Of a stretch of 64,000 bases of DNA, positions 15,561 through 23,293 are shown in pieces (positions within the stretch are counted from its first letter, which is position 1; each line of letters starts with the position of its first letter). The stretch comes from Dactylosporangium sp. AC04546 (lineage in GTDB: Bacteria > Actinomycetota > Actinomycetes > Mycobacteriales > Micromonosporaceae): the NCBI RefSeq assembly GCF_022095675.1, contig NZ_JAHYSG010000040.1, positions 1 to 64,000 of the forward strand, given 5' to 3'. Both the position numbers and the translations under genes were made by a program. Below the pieces are notes generated by a model. The model was not told the origin of the DNA and ran no database searches. It worked only from the letters and a program-made list of their open reading frames with translations.

Positions 15561-16105
15561 CAGGAGTTGCCCCGGCTGCTCTTCGGCGCCGGCATGTACT
15601 TGTTGCACTCCTGAAACGCCTTCTGGAAGGCCGGGTCGTCGGGCTCGACACCGAGAACCTTGGAGTCGATCGTGATGGAGCCGTTCGCATCGGGGTCGGG
15701 ATACTTCGCGAATCCGTGGTCCCGCATGCACTGCGACACCTGCCGTATCCTGGCCAGATCCTCAGCGGGGATCGGGCCCTGCTGGTTCCCTCCGGGGTAG
15801 TACTGCTTGCACGCCTCCTCCGCCTTGGCGACCTTGCTCTGGTCGACGCCGTCGGGGTTGTGCACCACCAGCCCGCCGTCGGGCTGCGGGTCGGGGTACC
15901 ACGTGAGGCCCTGATCGCGCATGCACTGCGAGAACTTCAACAGCGATGGCTCGCCGTCGGCCGCCGCGCCGGCGCCGGCATTGGGCGCGCCGGAGTTGGC
16001 GGTCGCCACCGCCGGGTCGTCGTGACGGTCGCAACCCGCCGCTGCCACCGCAAGCAGCAGGACGAGTGCGGGAACGATCCACAGTGGACGTTGCTTCTTC
16101 GACAT
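15560..16105 (-). CDS. Lipoprotein with two CMRD repeats, unknown function
   Basis: 181 aa with a lipoprotein signal ending in the lipobox AAAGC. The mature part contains two related segments, QCMRDQGLTWYPDPQPDG and QCMRDHGFAKYPDPDANG, each followed downstream by a further cysteine (EEACKQYYP and FQECNKYMP), which suggests two disulfide-linked repeats. Such proteins are often encoded with the MacB-type adaptor and two-component genes in actinomycetes. It lies 25 bp behind the histidine kinase gene and may be a surface sensor or partner of the exporter. No function is established from the sequence. Confidence 0.8.
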   Translation of the reverse strand: MSKKQRPLWIVPALVLLLAVAAAGCDRHDDPAVATANSGAPNAGAGAAADGEPSLLKFSQCMRDQGLTWYPDPQPDGGLVVHNPDGVDQSKVAKAEEACKQYYPGGNQQGPIPAEDLARIRQVSQCMRDHGFAKYPDPDANGSITIDSKVLGVEPDDPAFQKAFQECNKYMPAPKSSRGNS

Positions 16106-16130
16106 GCGTATCGTTCTACGCTTCGACCGG

Positions 16131-17336
16131 TCACACCCCGGGCACAAAAGCCGGGAACAGCACCCTGATCGCGAGGCCGCCGGCCGGTCGGGCCTGCACG
16201 GTCAGGTCCGCCGAGTGGGCCGCGGCGATGGACTGGACGATGGACAGCCCGAGGCCGTGATGACCGTCGTCGGCCGTACGGTCGAGCCGCTGGAACGGGC
16301 TGAGCAGCTGCTCCACCAAATCCGGCGGGACGGGCGGCCCGGTGTTGGTCACCGACAGGAAGCAGCGCACGCCCTCCGTGCCCGTCGCGACCTCCACCCG
16401 CCCGTCCGGGACGTTGTAGCTCATCGCGTTGTCGACCAGGTTGGCCACCAGACGCTCGACGAGCACGGGGTCGCCGGTGACCCGCGCGGGCTCGACCTCG
16501 GCCGCGACGGCCAGGGCTTGGTGTCGTGCCCTCGGCTCGGCGGCCCGCAGCACGTCGTCGGCGATCCCGGACAGCTCGACGCTCTCCCGGCGGTCCAGGC
16601 CGCGCTCGCTGGTCGCCAGGACCAGTAGCGATTCGAGGAGCTGGGCCTGCTGCTCGCTGACGACCATCAGCTCCTCGAACTGGGCCCGGAACTCCTCCAC
16701 CGTCGCGTCCGGATCGAGGACAGTCTCCTGCAGCAAGGCATGCTCCAGCGTCAACGGCGTGCGCAACTCGTGCGCCGCGTTGGCGACGAACCGTTTGTGC
16801 GAGTCGAGCGCGGACTCCAGCCGGCCGAGCAGCCCGTCGACGGTGTCCGCGAGACTCTTGAGCTCGTCGCGCGGCCCGGTCACGGCCAGCCGCTCGTGCA
16901 CGTTCCGCGCCGAGATGAGCTGAATGGTGGCGGTCATGGTCTGCAGCGGCCGCAGCACCCGCCCGGCCACCAGCCAGCCGAGCACGACCGCGACGACCGC
17001 CATGACGGCCAGCGCCACGCCCGACTTCACGAGCAGCTGATGCATGAGCTCCGCCTGCTGCTGGTGGGCCTGCTCCTGGAACGCCTCGACGACGCGCCGC
17101 TGCGCTTCGGACAGCCGGACGCCCGCCGGCAAGGTCTCCCCCAGGAAGATGCTGACGCTCTGCTCGCCCGATGGGGTCGTGCTCTGCGTGGACATCGCGA
17201 CGTTCGACCCGCTGTGTGCGACCAGCAGGTAGGTGATGGTCAGCAGCACGGCGCCGGAGAGCAGGAACAGCCCGCCGTACAGCAGCGTGAGCCGGAGCCG
17301 GACCCGCATGCCGGAGATCTGGGAGGTCAGGCCCAC
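16131..17336 (-). CDS. Two-component sensor histidine kinase
   Basis: 401 aa from a GTG with GAGGAG five bases upstream. Two membrane segments (about 17-40 and about 118-140) flank an extracytoplasmic sensor region of about 75 residues. A HAMP domain follows, then the HisKA H-box NAAHELRTPLTLEHALLQ and a HATPase_c domain with LVDNAMSYNVPDG and GHHGLGLSIVQSIAAAH. It is the partner of the response regulator 13 bp upstream and probably controls the downstream adaptor-ABC genes of the same operon. Confidence 0.93.
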   Translation of the reverse strand: MGLTSQISGMRVRLRLTLLYGGLFLLSGAVLLTITYLLVAHSGSNVAMSTQSTTPSGEQSVSIFLGETLPAGVRLSEAQRRVVEAFQEQAHQQQAELMHQLLVKSGVALAVMAVVAVVLGWLVAGRVLRPLQTMTATIQLISARNVHERLAVTGPRDELKSLADTVDGLLGRLESALDSHKRFVANAAHELRTPLTLEHALLQETVLDPDATVEEFRAQFEELMVVSEQQAQLLESLLVLATSERGLDRRESVELSGIADDVLRAAEPRARHQALAVAAEVEPARVTGDPVLVERLVANLVDNAMSYNVPDGRVEVATGTEGVRCFLSVTNTGPPVPPDLVEQLLSPFQRLDRTADDGHHGLGLSIVQSIAAAHSADLTVQARPAGGLAIRVLFPAFVPGV

Positions 17337-17349
17337 GGGGACTCCTCTT

Positions 17350-18018
17350 TCAGCTCAGCTCAGCCCGGATCCGGTAGCCGGCTCGGGGAACGGTCTCGAT
17401 GACGGGCGGCTCGCCGATCTTCGACCGGAGGCGGTTCATGGTGGCCTTCACCGTCGTGGTGAACGGATCGGTGGCCTCGTCCCACACCCGTTCCAGAAGC
17501 TCCTCCGCGGAGACCACCCGGCCCTGCGCGGCGAGCAGGTATTCGAGGACGGCCAGCTCCTTGGGGTTGAGCGCCAGCCGCGTCCCGGCCCGGACGGCGA
17601 CCCGCTGGGCCGGGTCCAGCACCAGGTCACCATGCACCAGGACAGGCGGCACGGCGGGCTGGGAACGCCGGCCGAGCGCCCGGATGCGCGCCACCAACTC
17701 GGGATAGGCGAACGGCTTCGGCAGGTAGTCGTCCGCGCCGATGGTGAGACCCTGCACCCGCTCGGCGACGGTGCTGGCCGCGGTCAGCATGAGCACCCGG
17801 GTCCGCCGCGGCTCCCGCATCAGCCGGCGGCACACCTCGTCGCCGGGCACACCCGGCAGATCCCGGTCGAGCACCACCACGTCGTAGTCGACCTCGACGG
17901 TACGGTCGAGCGCCGCCGCCCCGTCAAACGCCACGTCGACCGCCATGCCCTCGCGCCGCAGCACCCGCGCCACCGAGTTGGCGAGCCGCACCAGATCCTC
18001 AACCACCAGAACCCTCAT
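17350..18018 (-). CDS. OmpR-family response regulator
   Basis: 222 aa. The receiver domain (1-115) has the acidic pair VVED, the phosphoacceptor aspartate in DVVVLDRDLPG and the conserved lysine in YLPKPF. The C-terminal winged helix (about 130-222) has the OmpR-type NPKELAVLEYLLAAQGRVVS and a recognition helix with TTTVKATMNRLRSKIG. It is the first gene of the six-gene minus-strand operon and pairs with the histidine kinase behind it. Confidence 0.95.
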   Translation of the reverse strand: MRVLVVEDLVRLANSVARVLRREGMAVDVAFDGAAALDRTVEVDYDVVVLDRDLPGVPGDEVCRRLMREPRRTRVLMLTAASTVAERVQGLTIGADDYLPKPFAYPELVARIRALGRRSQPAVPPVLVHGDLVLDPAQRVAVRAGTRLALNPKELAVLEYLLAAQGRVVSAEELLERVWDEATDPFTTTVKATMNRLRSKIGEPPVIETVPRAGYRIRAELS

Positions 18019-18104
18019 CCGGCTCCCCAGTCCGCCAGCGATCCGGACCGCCAGGATACGGGTGAGCCGGTCACACAGCCGTCACAGCGGCCCCGACCAG
18101 CAGG

Positions 18105-18500
18105 CTAGGTGGCGTCGTGGCGGCGGTGGAAGCGGCGCTCGAACTCGGCGGTGTACACCGACGGGGCAACAGAGGACGACGACTGCTCCAGGACGCCGTC
18201 GTCGGCGACGTAGAAGATGGCGCGGCCGATGGCCAGCTCGCCCGGGCGGGTCGGGACGTAGAGCATCCAGCCCACGCTGACGCGGTCGGCGCGCAGGTCC
18301 TCCAGCGGGTAGTTGCGGGTGTCCAGGCCGCGGGCGCGGACGTACGTGCGGACCCGGGCCAGGGCGTCCTCGGCCGGGAGGGGGTCGGGGCTGGGCACCG
18401 TCGCGCCCGCCAGCGTCAGCTCGAACCACGCGGCGTCGACGTCCGCCGTCCCGCCGAAGATGGCGGTCAGGGTGGAGCGGGTAGCTCCGGTGCGTTCCAC
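18105..18500 (-). CDS. Hypothetical protein overlapping the gene upstream
   Basis: About 131 aa from a GTG at 18500. The open frame is longer, but only the part beyond this point reads like protein (GGTADVDAAWFELTLAG and RVSVGWMLYVPTRPGELAIG). It has a C-terminal arginine/histidine tail and no signal or membrane segment. The start overlaps the 3' end of the upstream gene by 34 bp, so translation is probably coupled. No family was recognised. A frameshift joining both genes into one protein is an alternative. Confidence 0.55.
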   Translation of the reverse strand: MERTGATRSTLTAIFGGTADVDAAWFELTLAGATVPSPDPLPAEDALARVRTYVRARGLDTRNYPLEDLRADRVSVGWMLYVPTRPGELAIGRAIFYVADDGVLEQSSSSVAPSVYTAEFERRFHRRHDAT

Positions 18501-19159
18501 ACGCCGCCGGAGAGCACGGCGCGGCCGCCCGGCAGCTGGTACAGCGTCGAACCGCTGCGGCGGGAGCCCTCGAAGCGGCCGGCGCCGGGCAGCATCCGCG
18601 GGCCCCACGACGAGCGCGCGGCGACGAAGCCGGCCGCCATCGCCGCCCAGCGGGCCCACATCACCGGGAACTCGGGGAACTCGCCGGCGGACGGGGTCCC
18701 GCGCGTGCCGGACCGGCGGTCCTGGCGGGCCTGGGCGGCGGCGCGGCCGGCGGGGCGGGCCTGGCGGTCCTCATGCGCGACGTGGGCCGCCAGCCACAGC
18801 GGCAGCCGGTCGCGCGGGTAGGCCGCCAGGTCGGCCCGGTACACCTCCGGGGGTGCCAGGTCGCCGTCGGGGAACGGCTCGTCGCCGTCGTCGCGCACCA
18901 CCTCGGCCGCGCCGGCGGGGTCGAGGGTCACCAGCAGGCGCCACCACGGTCCCGCCCCGGGCCGGGCCGACGCGTGCCGCTCGGCGCGGGCGAGCTCGAC
19001 GACGGCGGCGGTCGGCTGGCGGTGGACCACGTGCCCGCGCTCGTCGGTGAACGCGAGGCGCACCGTGGTAACGGTGAACACGGCATCCAGCCGGCGCCAG
19101 CCGGCCGGGCCCAGGGCGGCCAGCTCGCGCCGCAGCGTCTCGGTCAGCTCCACGTGCAT
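18467..19159 (-). CDS. Hypothetical protein, possibly immunity-like
   Basis: 230 aa from an ATG at 19159. The sequence has an aromatic, acidic middle with DDGDEPFPDGDLAPPEVY and AAYPRDRLPLWLAAH. This is reminiscent of small actinobacterial proteins encoded beside secreted toxins, but I cannot name the family. The C-terminal half is Arg/Ala-rich. The start codon lies inside a 22-bp palindrome at 19159-19180, so expression is probably repressor-controlled. It is divergent from the catabolic operon starting at 19270. Confidence 0.6.
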   Translation of the reverse strand: MHVELTETLRRELAALGPAGWRRLDAVFTVTTVRLAFTDERGHVVHRQPTAAVVELARAERHASARPGAGPWWRLLVTLDPAGAAEVVRDDGDEPFPDGDLAPPEVYRADLAAYPRDRLPLWLAAHVAHEDRQARPAGRAAAQARQDRRSGTRGTPSAGEFPEFPVMWARWAAMAAGFVAARSSWGPRMLPGAGRFEGSRRSGSTLYQLPGGRAVLSGGVWNAPELPAPP

Positions 19160-19180
19160 TGTATAGCGCACGCTAGACAA
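19159..19180. promoter_or_regulatory. 22-bp near-perfect palindrome, probable repressor operator
   Basis: Arms TTGT-x-TAGCG and CGCTA-x-ACAA flank a two-base centre; only the centre and one position per arm break the symmetry. Size and form resemble TetR-type operators. It overlaps the start codon of the minus-strand gene at 19159 and lies about 90 bp before the flavoprotein gene at 19270. No TetR gene is present in the window, so the regulator is unknown. Confidence 0.6.
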
Positions 19181-19239
19181 TAGATCCAGTTGACAACGGG
19201 CGCGTCCGGGCGAGAGGGTGTGCAGATAACGCGCATTGA

Positions 19240-19254
19240 TGTACGATAAATACA
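19240..19254. promoter_or_regulatory. Shared motif TGTACGATAAATACA before the first catabolic operon
   Basis: A 15-base motif with TGTA/TACA ends, 15 bp before the flavoprotein start at 19270. It recurs with one change (TGTGCGATAAATACA) at 24308-24322, before mhpA. It may be an operator for the IclR regulator encoded at 22476-23162 or part of a shared promoter. Confidence 0.5.
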
Positions 19255-19269
19255 CCAAGGAGGGCTGTC

Positions 19270-20889
19270 GTGACCGACACCTACGACGTCGTCGTCCTCG
19301 GGACCGGTGCGGGCGGGCTGGCCGCCGCCGTCACGGCCGCGGCGCTCGGCGCGTCGGTCGGGGTCTTCGAGAAGACCGGACACGTCGGCGGCACCACGGC
19401 CGTCTCCGGCGGGGTCGCCTGGATCCCCGCCCACGACCGGCCCGACGCGCCCGTCCCGCTGCCCGTCGAGGACGCGCTGACCTACCTCGGCGCGCTGTCG
19501 AACGGCACGATCGACGAGCACCTCGCCGAGGTGTACGTGCGCTCGGCCGGGCCCGCCGTGCGGTTCCTGGAGGCGCACACCCCGCTGCGGCTCTCGGTCA
19601 CCGAGGGCTTCCCCGACTACAAGCCCGAGCTGCCCGGCGGCAAGGCGGCCGGCGGCCGCTCGCTGAGCCCCGCCCCGTTCGACTTCGCCGGGCTGGGGGA
19701 GTGGGCCGGGCGGGTGACCGCCTTCCCCAACGACTACAGCAACGTCGGCTTCGACGCCGAGACCCGGGCACGGATCTGGGGCGGCCGTGACCCGGGCCCC
19801 GGCGCCGACGTCCGGCTGGCCGGCGCCGCCCTCGTCGGCAGCCTCCTGCGCGGCCTGCTCGACCTCGGCGTCACGCCGCAGACGTCGTCCCGGGCGGTCG
19901 AGCTGGTTCTGGACGCCGGTGCCGTCACGGGTGTCGTGCTGGAGACGCCCGAGAGCCGCCGCCAGGTGCACGCCCGGCGCGGTGTCGTCATCGCCACCGG
20001 CGGGTTCGAGTGGGACCCCGCACTCGTCAAGGCGTTCCTGCGCGGCCCGATGCACGGACCGACCTCCCCGCCGAACAACACCGGCGACGGCCTGCGGATG
20101 GCGATGCGGGCCGGCGCCTCCCTCGGCAACATGGCCGAGGCCTGGTGGGTGCCGATCGTGCGGATCCCCGGCGACACCCACGGGGGCCGGCAGCGCCACC
20201 GCAGCGTCCGGCTCGAACGCACCCGCCCGCGCTCGATCATGGTCAACCGGCACGGGCGCCGGTTCGCCAACGAGGCCGGCGACTACCACAGCCTCGGCGG
20301 CGCCTTCCACCAGTTCGACCCCGCCCGGTTCGAGTACCCGAACCTTCCGGCGTGGATCGTGTTCGACCGCGAGCACCTTGTGCGGTACGGCTTCCTCGGG
20401 GTGAGCGCCGGCGACGCCGTGCCCGAGTGGTTCCACGAGTCGGCGAGCCTCGCCGAGCTCGCCGGCCGGCTCGGCGTCGACGGCGACGCGCTCGGCGCCA
20501 CGGTGGCGACCTGGAACCGGCACACCGCCGAGCTGCGCGACCCCGACTTCGGCCGCGGCCGCAGCAGCTACGACGGGCACTGGGGCGACACCACCGCCGC
20601 GACGCTCGCGGAGCGGACCCTCGGGCCGATCGACGCGCCGCCGTACTACGCCGTCGCCGTCGACATCGGGGCCATGGGCACCAAGGGTGGCCCGCGCACC
20701 GACGACAACGGCCAGGTCCTCGACCTCGACGGCCGGCCGATCGGCGGCCTCTACGCGGCCGGCAACGCCATGGCCGGCACCACCGGCATGGCCTACGGCG
20801 GCGCCGGCGGCACCATCGGGCCCGCCCTCACCTGGGGCCACCGCGCCGCGCGTCACGCCGTCACCGGCTCGAAGGCGGCGACGGCATGA
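19270..20889 (+). CDS. FAD-dependent oxidoreductase, 3-ketosteroid-delta1-dehydrogenase-like (copy 1)
   Basis: 539 aa with AGGAG upstream. The N-terminal dinucleotide-binding motif is VVLGTGAGGLAAAVTAAALG and the C-terminal FAD-contact region is YAAGNAMAGTTGMAYGGAGG. This is the fold of fumarate reductase flavoproteins and KstD-type dehydrogenases, which introduce a double bond next to a ring ketone. It heads an operon with an alpha/beta hydrolase and an SDR, next to meta-cleavage genes, so it probably desaturates a cyclic ketone intermediate. It shares general architecture with the gene at 25945-27660 but is clearly diverged. A steroid substrate is not implied. Confidence 0.85.
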   Translation: MTDTYDVVVLGTGAGGLAAAVTAAALGASVGVFEKTGHVGGTTAVSGGVAWIPAHDRPDAPVPLPVEDALTYLGALSNGTIDEHLAEVYVRSAGPAVRFLEAHTPLRLSVTEGFPDYKPELPGGKAAGGRSLSPAPFDFAGLGEWAGRVTAFPNDYSNVGFDAETRARIWGGRDPGPGADVRLAGAALVGSLLRGLLDLGVTPQTSSRAVELVLDAGAVTGVVLETPESRRQVHARRGVVIATGGFEWDPALVKAFLRGPMHGPTSPPNNTGDGLRMAMRAGASLGNMAEAWWVPIVRIPGDTHGGRQRHRSVRLERTRPRSIMVNRHGRRFANEAGDYHSLGGAFHQFDPARFEYPNLPAWIVFDREHLVRYGFLGVSAGDAVPEWFHESASLAELAGRLGVDGDALGATVATWNRHTAELRDPDFGRGRSSYDGHWGDTTAATLAERTLGPIDAPPYYAVAVDIGAMGTKGGPRTDDNGQVLDLDGRPIGGLYAAGNAMAGTTGMAYGGAGGTIGPALTWGHRAARHAVTGSKAATA

Positions 20890-21704
20890 CGGTGCACCAG
20901 CGCACGATCGTGGTCGACGGCCTCACCACCGGCTTCCTGGAGGCCGGCGACGGCGAGCCCGTGGTGCTGCTGCACGGCGGTGAGTTCGGCGCCGACGCCG
21001 AGGTCGCCTGGGAGCACACGATCGCCGCGCTCGCCACGCGGTACCGCGTGGTCGCCCCCGACCAGCTCGGCTACGGCCGCACCGCGAAGGTGGTCGACTT
21101 CGTCCACGGCCGGCGGATGCGCATCCGGCACGTGGCCCGGCTGTGCGACGCGCTCGGCATCGAGGCGGCGGCGTTCGTCGGCAACTCGATGGGCGCGGTG
21201 AACCTGCTCGTCGACGCGGCCTCGCCGGTCCCGCTGCTGCCCGCCCGGCGGATCGTGGCGATCTGCGGCGGCGGGGAGATCCTGCGCAACGAGCACGTCG
21301 ACGCCCTCTACGACTACGACGCCACCCTGCCCGCGATGCGTCGCCTGGTGGCCGCGCTGTTCCACGACCCGGCCTACGCCGCCGACGACGGGTACGTCGC
21401 CCGGCGGTTCGCGTCCAGCACCGCGCCCGGCGCCTGGGAGGCGATCGCGGCGGCCCGGTTCCGCCGGCCCGGCGCCCCGGCCGGCGGTGGCTCGGCCGAG
21501 CCCGACTACGCCCGCATCCGCCCGCCGACCCTGTTCGTCGAGGGCGGCGCCGACAAGCTCAAGCCGCCCGGCTGGGCCAAGGACCTCGCCGTTCGGGTGC
21601 CGCACGGGCGCGGCGTGGTCGTGGACGGCGCCGGCCACTGCCCGCAGATCGAGCGGCCCGGCGTCGTCAACGACCTGCTCCTGGACTTCCTGGGCGAGCC
21701 GTGA
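20886..21704 (+). CDS. Alpha/beta hydrolase of the meta-cleavage-product hydrolase type
   Basis: 272 aa. It has the oxyanion motif VVLLHGGEFGADAE, nucleophile Ser101 in VGNSMGAVN, an acid within FVEGGADKLKPP and the late histidine in GAGHCPQIERP. These are features of BphD/HsaD/MhpC-type C-C bond hydrolases. It overlaps the flavoprotein gene (ATGA) and the following SDR gene (GTGA). A second hydrolase of this type is encoded at 33199-34068, so the two probably act on different ring-cleavage or lactone intermediates. Confidence 0.82.
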   Translation: MTVHQRTIVVDGLTTGFLEAGDGEPVVLLHGGEFGADAEVAWEHTIAALATRYRVVAPDQLGYGRTAKVVDFVHGRRMRIRHVARLCDALGIEAAAFVGNSMGAVNLLVDAASPVPLLPARRIVAICGGGEILRNEHVDALYDYDATLPAMRRLVAALFHDPAYAADDGYVARRFASSTAPGAWEAIAAARFRRPGAPAGGGSAEPDYARIRPPTLFVEGGADKLKPPGWAKDLAVRVPHGRGVVVDGAGHCPQIERPGVVNDLLLDFLGEP

Positions 21705-22486
21705 GCGACGTGGACTATCCCGGGCTGCTGCGCCTCGACGGCCGGGTCCACGCGGTCGTCGGCGTCGGGCCCGGCATCGGCCGCGAGACCGCGACAGCGC
21801 TCGCGGCCGCCGGCGCCCGGGTCGTGTGCGTCGACGTCGACGCGGGCCAGGCCGCCGCGGTCGCCGCCGAGACGGGCGGCGTCGCCGCGGCCTGCGACAT
21901 CACCGCGCCCGACGCGTTCGCCGAGGTGCTCGCCCGCGCCGAGCGGGAGCTGGGCCGGGTCGACGGGGTCACCGACGTCGTCGGGCTCGTGCGGTGGAAA
22001 CCGCTCGCCGGCACGGCCGACGGCGACTGGGTCTGGCAGAGCGACGTGGTCGCCGCGCAGGCGGTGCGGGTGCTCCGGTCCGCGGTACCGCACCTGCTGC
22101 GGGCCGGCGGCGGCACGCTCACCTACATCGCGTCGGTGTCGGCGTTCACCAGCGCCCCCGGGCACGGCCTCTACGGCATGGCCAAGGCCGCCCTGCTGTC
22201 GATGGTGCGCACCGCCGCGGTCGAGCTCGGCCCGCAGGGCATCCGGGTCAACGCCGTCTCGCCGGGCGCCACGCTCACCCCGCGCCTGGCCGCCGACCCG
22301 CGCTTCGCCGAGGCCAACCGGGCCAACAGCGAGCGCACGCCGCTGCGGCGGCTGGCCCGGCCGAGCGACATCGCCGCCGCCGTGCTGTTCCTGTCCTCAC
22401 CCATGGCCGGCCACGTGACCGGCCAGGAGCTCGTCGTGGACGGCGGACTCACCAACACCTGGCCCCTCGCGCAACCTACTCGCTGA
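21701..22486 (+). CDS. Short-chain dehydrogenase/reductase (copy 1)
   Basis: 261 aa from a GTG overlapping the hydrolase stop. The cofactor motif is VVGVGPGIGRETA, a variant of the usual TGxxxGIG. The catalytic serine and YxxxK appear in ASVSAFTSAPGHGLYGMAK, and the C-terminal consensus in GQELVVDGGLTN is complete. It probably oxidises a ring alcohol to a ketone or the reverse. It ends the first catabolic operon, and its stop overlaps the 3' end of the convergent iclR-type gene by 11 bp. Confidence 0.87.
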   Translation: MSDVDYPGLLRLDGRVHAVVGVGPGIGRETATALAAAGARVVCVDVDAGQAAAVAAETGGVAAACDITAPDAFAEVLARAERELGRVDGVTDVVGLVRWKPLAGTADGDWVWQSDVVAAQAVRVLRSAVPHLLRAGGGTLTYIASVSAFTSAPGHGLYGMAKAALLSMVRTAAVELGPQGIRVNAVSPGATLTPRLAADPRFAEANRANSERTPLRRLARPSDIAAAVLFLSSPMAGHVTGQELVVDGGLTNTWPLAQPTR

Positions 22487-23162
22487 GCGCCTCGCCGACC
22501 TGCCGGGCCGCGTTGAGGATGAACTTCTCGGCCGACCTCGCCTGGTCCTCGCGGTACGTGATGAGGTTGAGGCACGCCCGCGGGTGCGAGTTCGGGATCG
22601 GCGCCGCCACCGCGTAGGCGCCCAGCTCTATCTCGCCCGAGCTCGTCGCGTAGCCGCGCTCGCGGGCCCGGGTCACCTCGACCGGCTCCTCGGCGACCTG
22701 GGGCCCGGCCGCCAGCAGCGCGTAGCCCGCCGCGCCCCGGTTGATCGGGGTGCGCATGCCCGCCTTGAACGCGATGTGGTGCGTCGCCGTCGTCGGCTCG
22801 ACCAGCTCGATCGACACCGCCTCGGCGCCCTCGGCGATGAACAGCGACACCGTGCAGCCGACCTCGTTGGCCACCTCCCGCATCGCGGGGATCGCCAGCT
22901 CCCGCAGCGTCGGCAGGTACGCGTCGGCGAGCGTCGCCAGCCGCGACCCGCCCCGGTAGCGCCCGTCGGTGCTCTGCGCGACGAAGCCGAAGTCGGCGAG
23001 GGTCTGCAGCAGGCGGTAGGCGATCGAGCGGTGCACGCCCAGCTCGACGGCGAGCTGCTGGCTGGTCATGCCGTCCGGCGAGTCGACCACCGCGAGCAGC
23101 GCCCGCAGGCCCCGCGCCAGCGTCTGGCTGCCCACCTGCGGGCGTCCAGTCTGTTCCGCCAT
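22476..23162 (-). CDS. IclR-family transcriptional regulator
   Basis: 228 aa from the ATG at 23162, six bases behind GAGGGGG. An in-frame ATG six bases earlier abuts that signal and is less likely. The N-terminal winged helix-turn-helix has LARGLRALLAVVDSPDGMTS and ELGVHRSIAYRLLQTLADFG. The C-terminal effector domain has AFKAGMRTPINRGAAGYALL and the late IclR motif CLNLITYREDQA. It lies between the two catabolic transcripts, divergent from mhpB, the usual position for an MhpR-like activator of hydroxyphenylpropionate genes. Confidence 0.92.
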   Translation of the reverse strand: MAEQTGRPQVGSQTLARGLRALLAVVDSPDGMTSQQLAVELGVHRSIAYRLLQTLADFGFVAQSTDGRYRGGSRLATLADAYLPTLRELAIPAMREVANEVGCTVSLFIAEGAEAVSIELVEPTTATHHIAFKAGMRTPINRGAAGYALLAAGPQVAEEPVEVTRARERGYATSSGEIELGAYAVAAPIPNSHPRACLNLITYREDQARSAEKFILNAARQVGEALSE

Positions 23163-23208
23163 CCGCATCCCCCTCGTTCGAAGCAGTCCTATTAACGCAC
23201 GCGGCGCG

Positions 23209-23237
23209 TTGACCGGCACACCGCGCCTGCGTACGCT
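23209..23237 (+). promoter_or_regulatory. Promoter of mhpB
   Basis: TTGACC (23209-23214), 17-base spacer, TACGCT (23232-23237). The direct repeat ATAACGA at about 23248 and about 23270 lies in the predicted leader and may be regulator contacts. The ATG at 23294 has AGGAG at a normal distance. Confidence 0.5.
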
Positions 23238-23293
23238 GCGCACATATAACGAGCAGCCAGATGTAAATAACGATACCAGATCAGGAGTACGCC

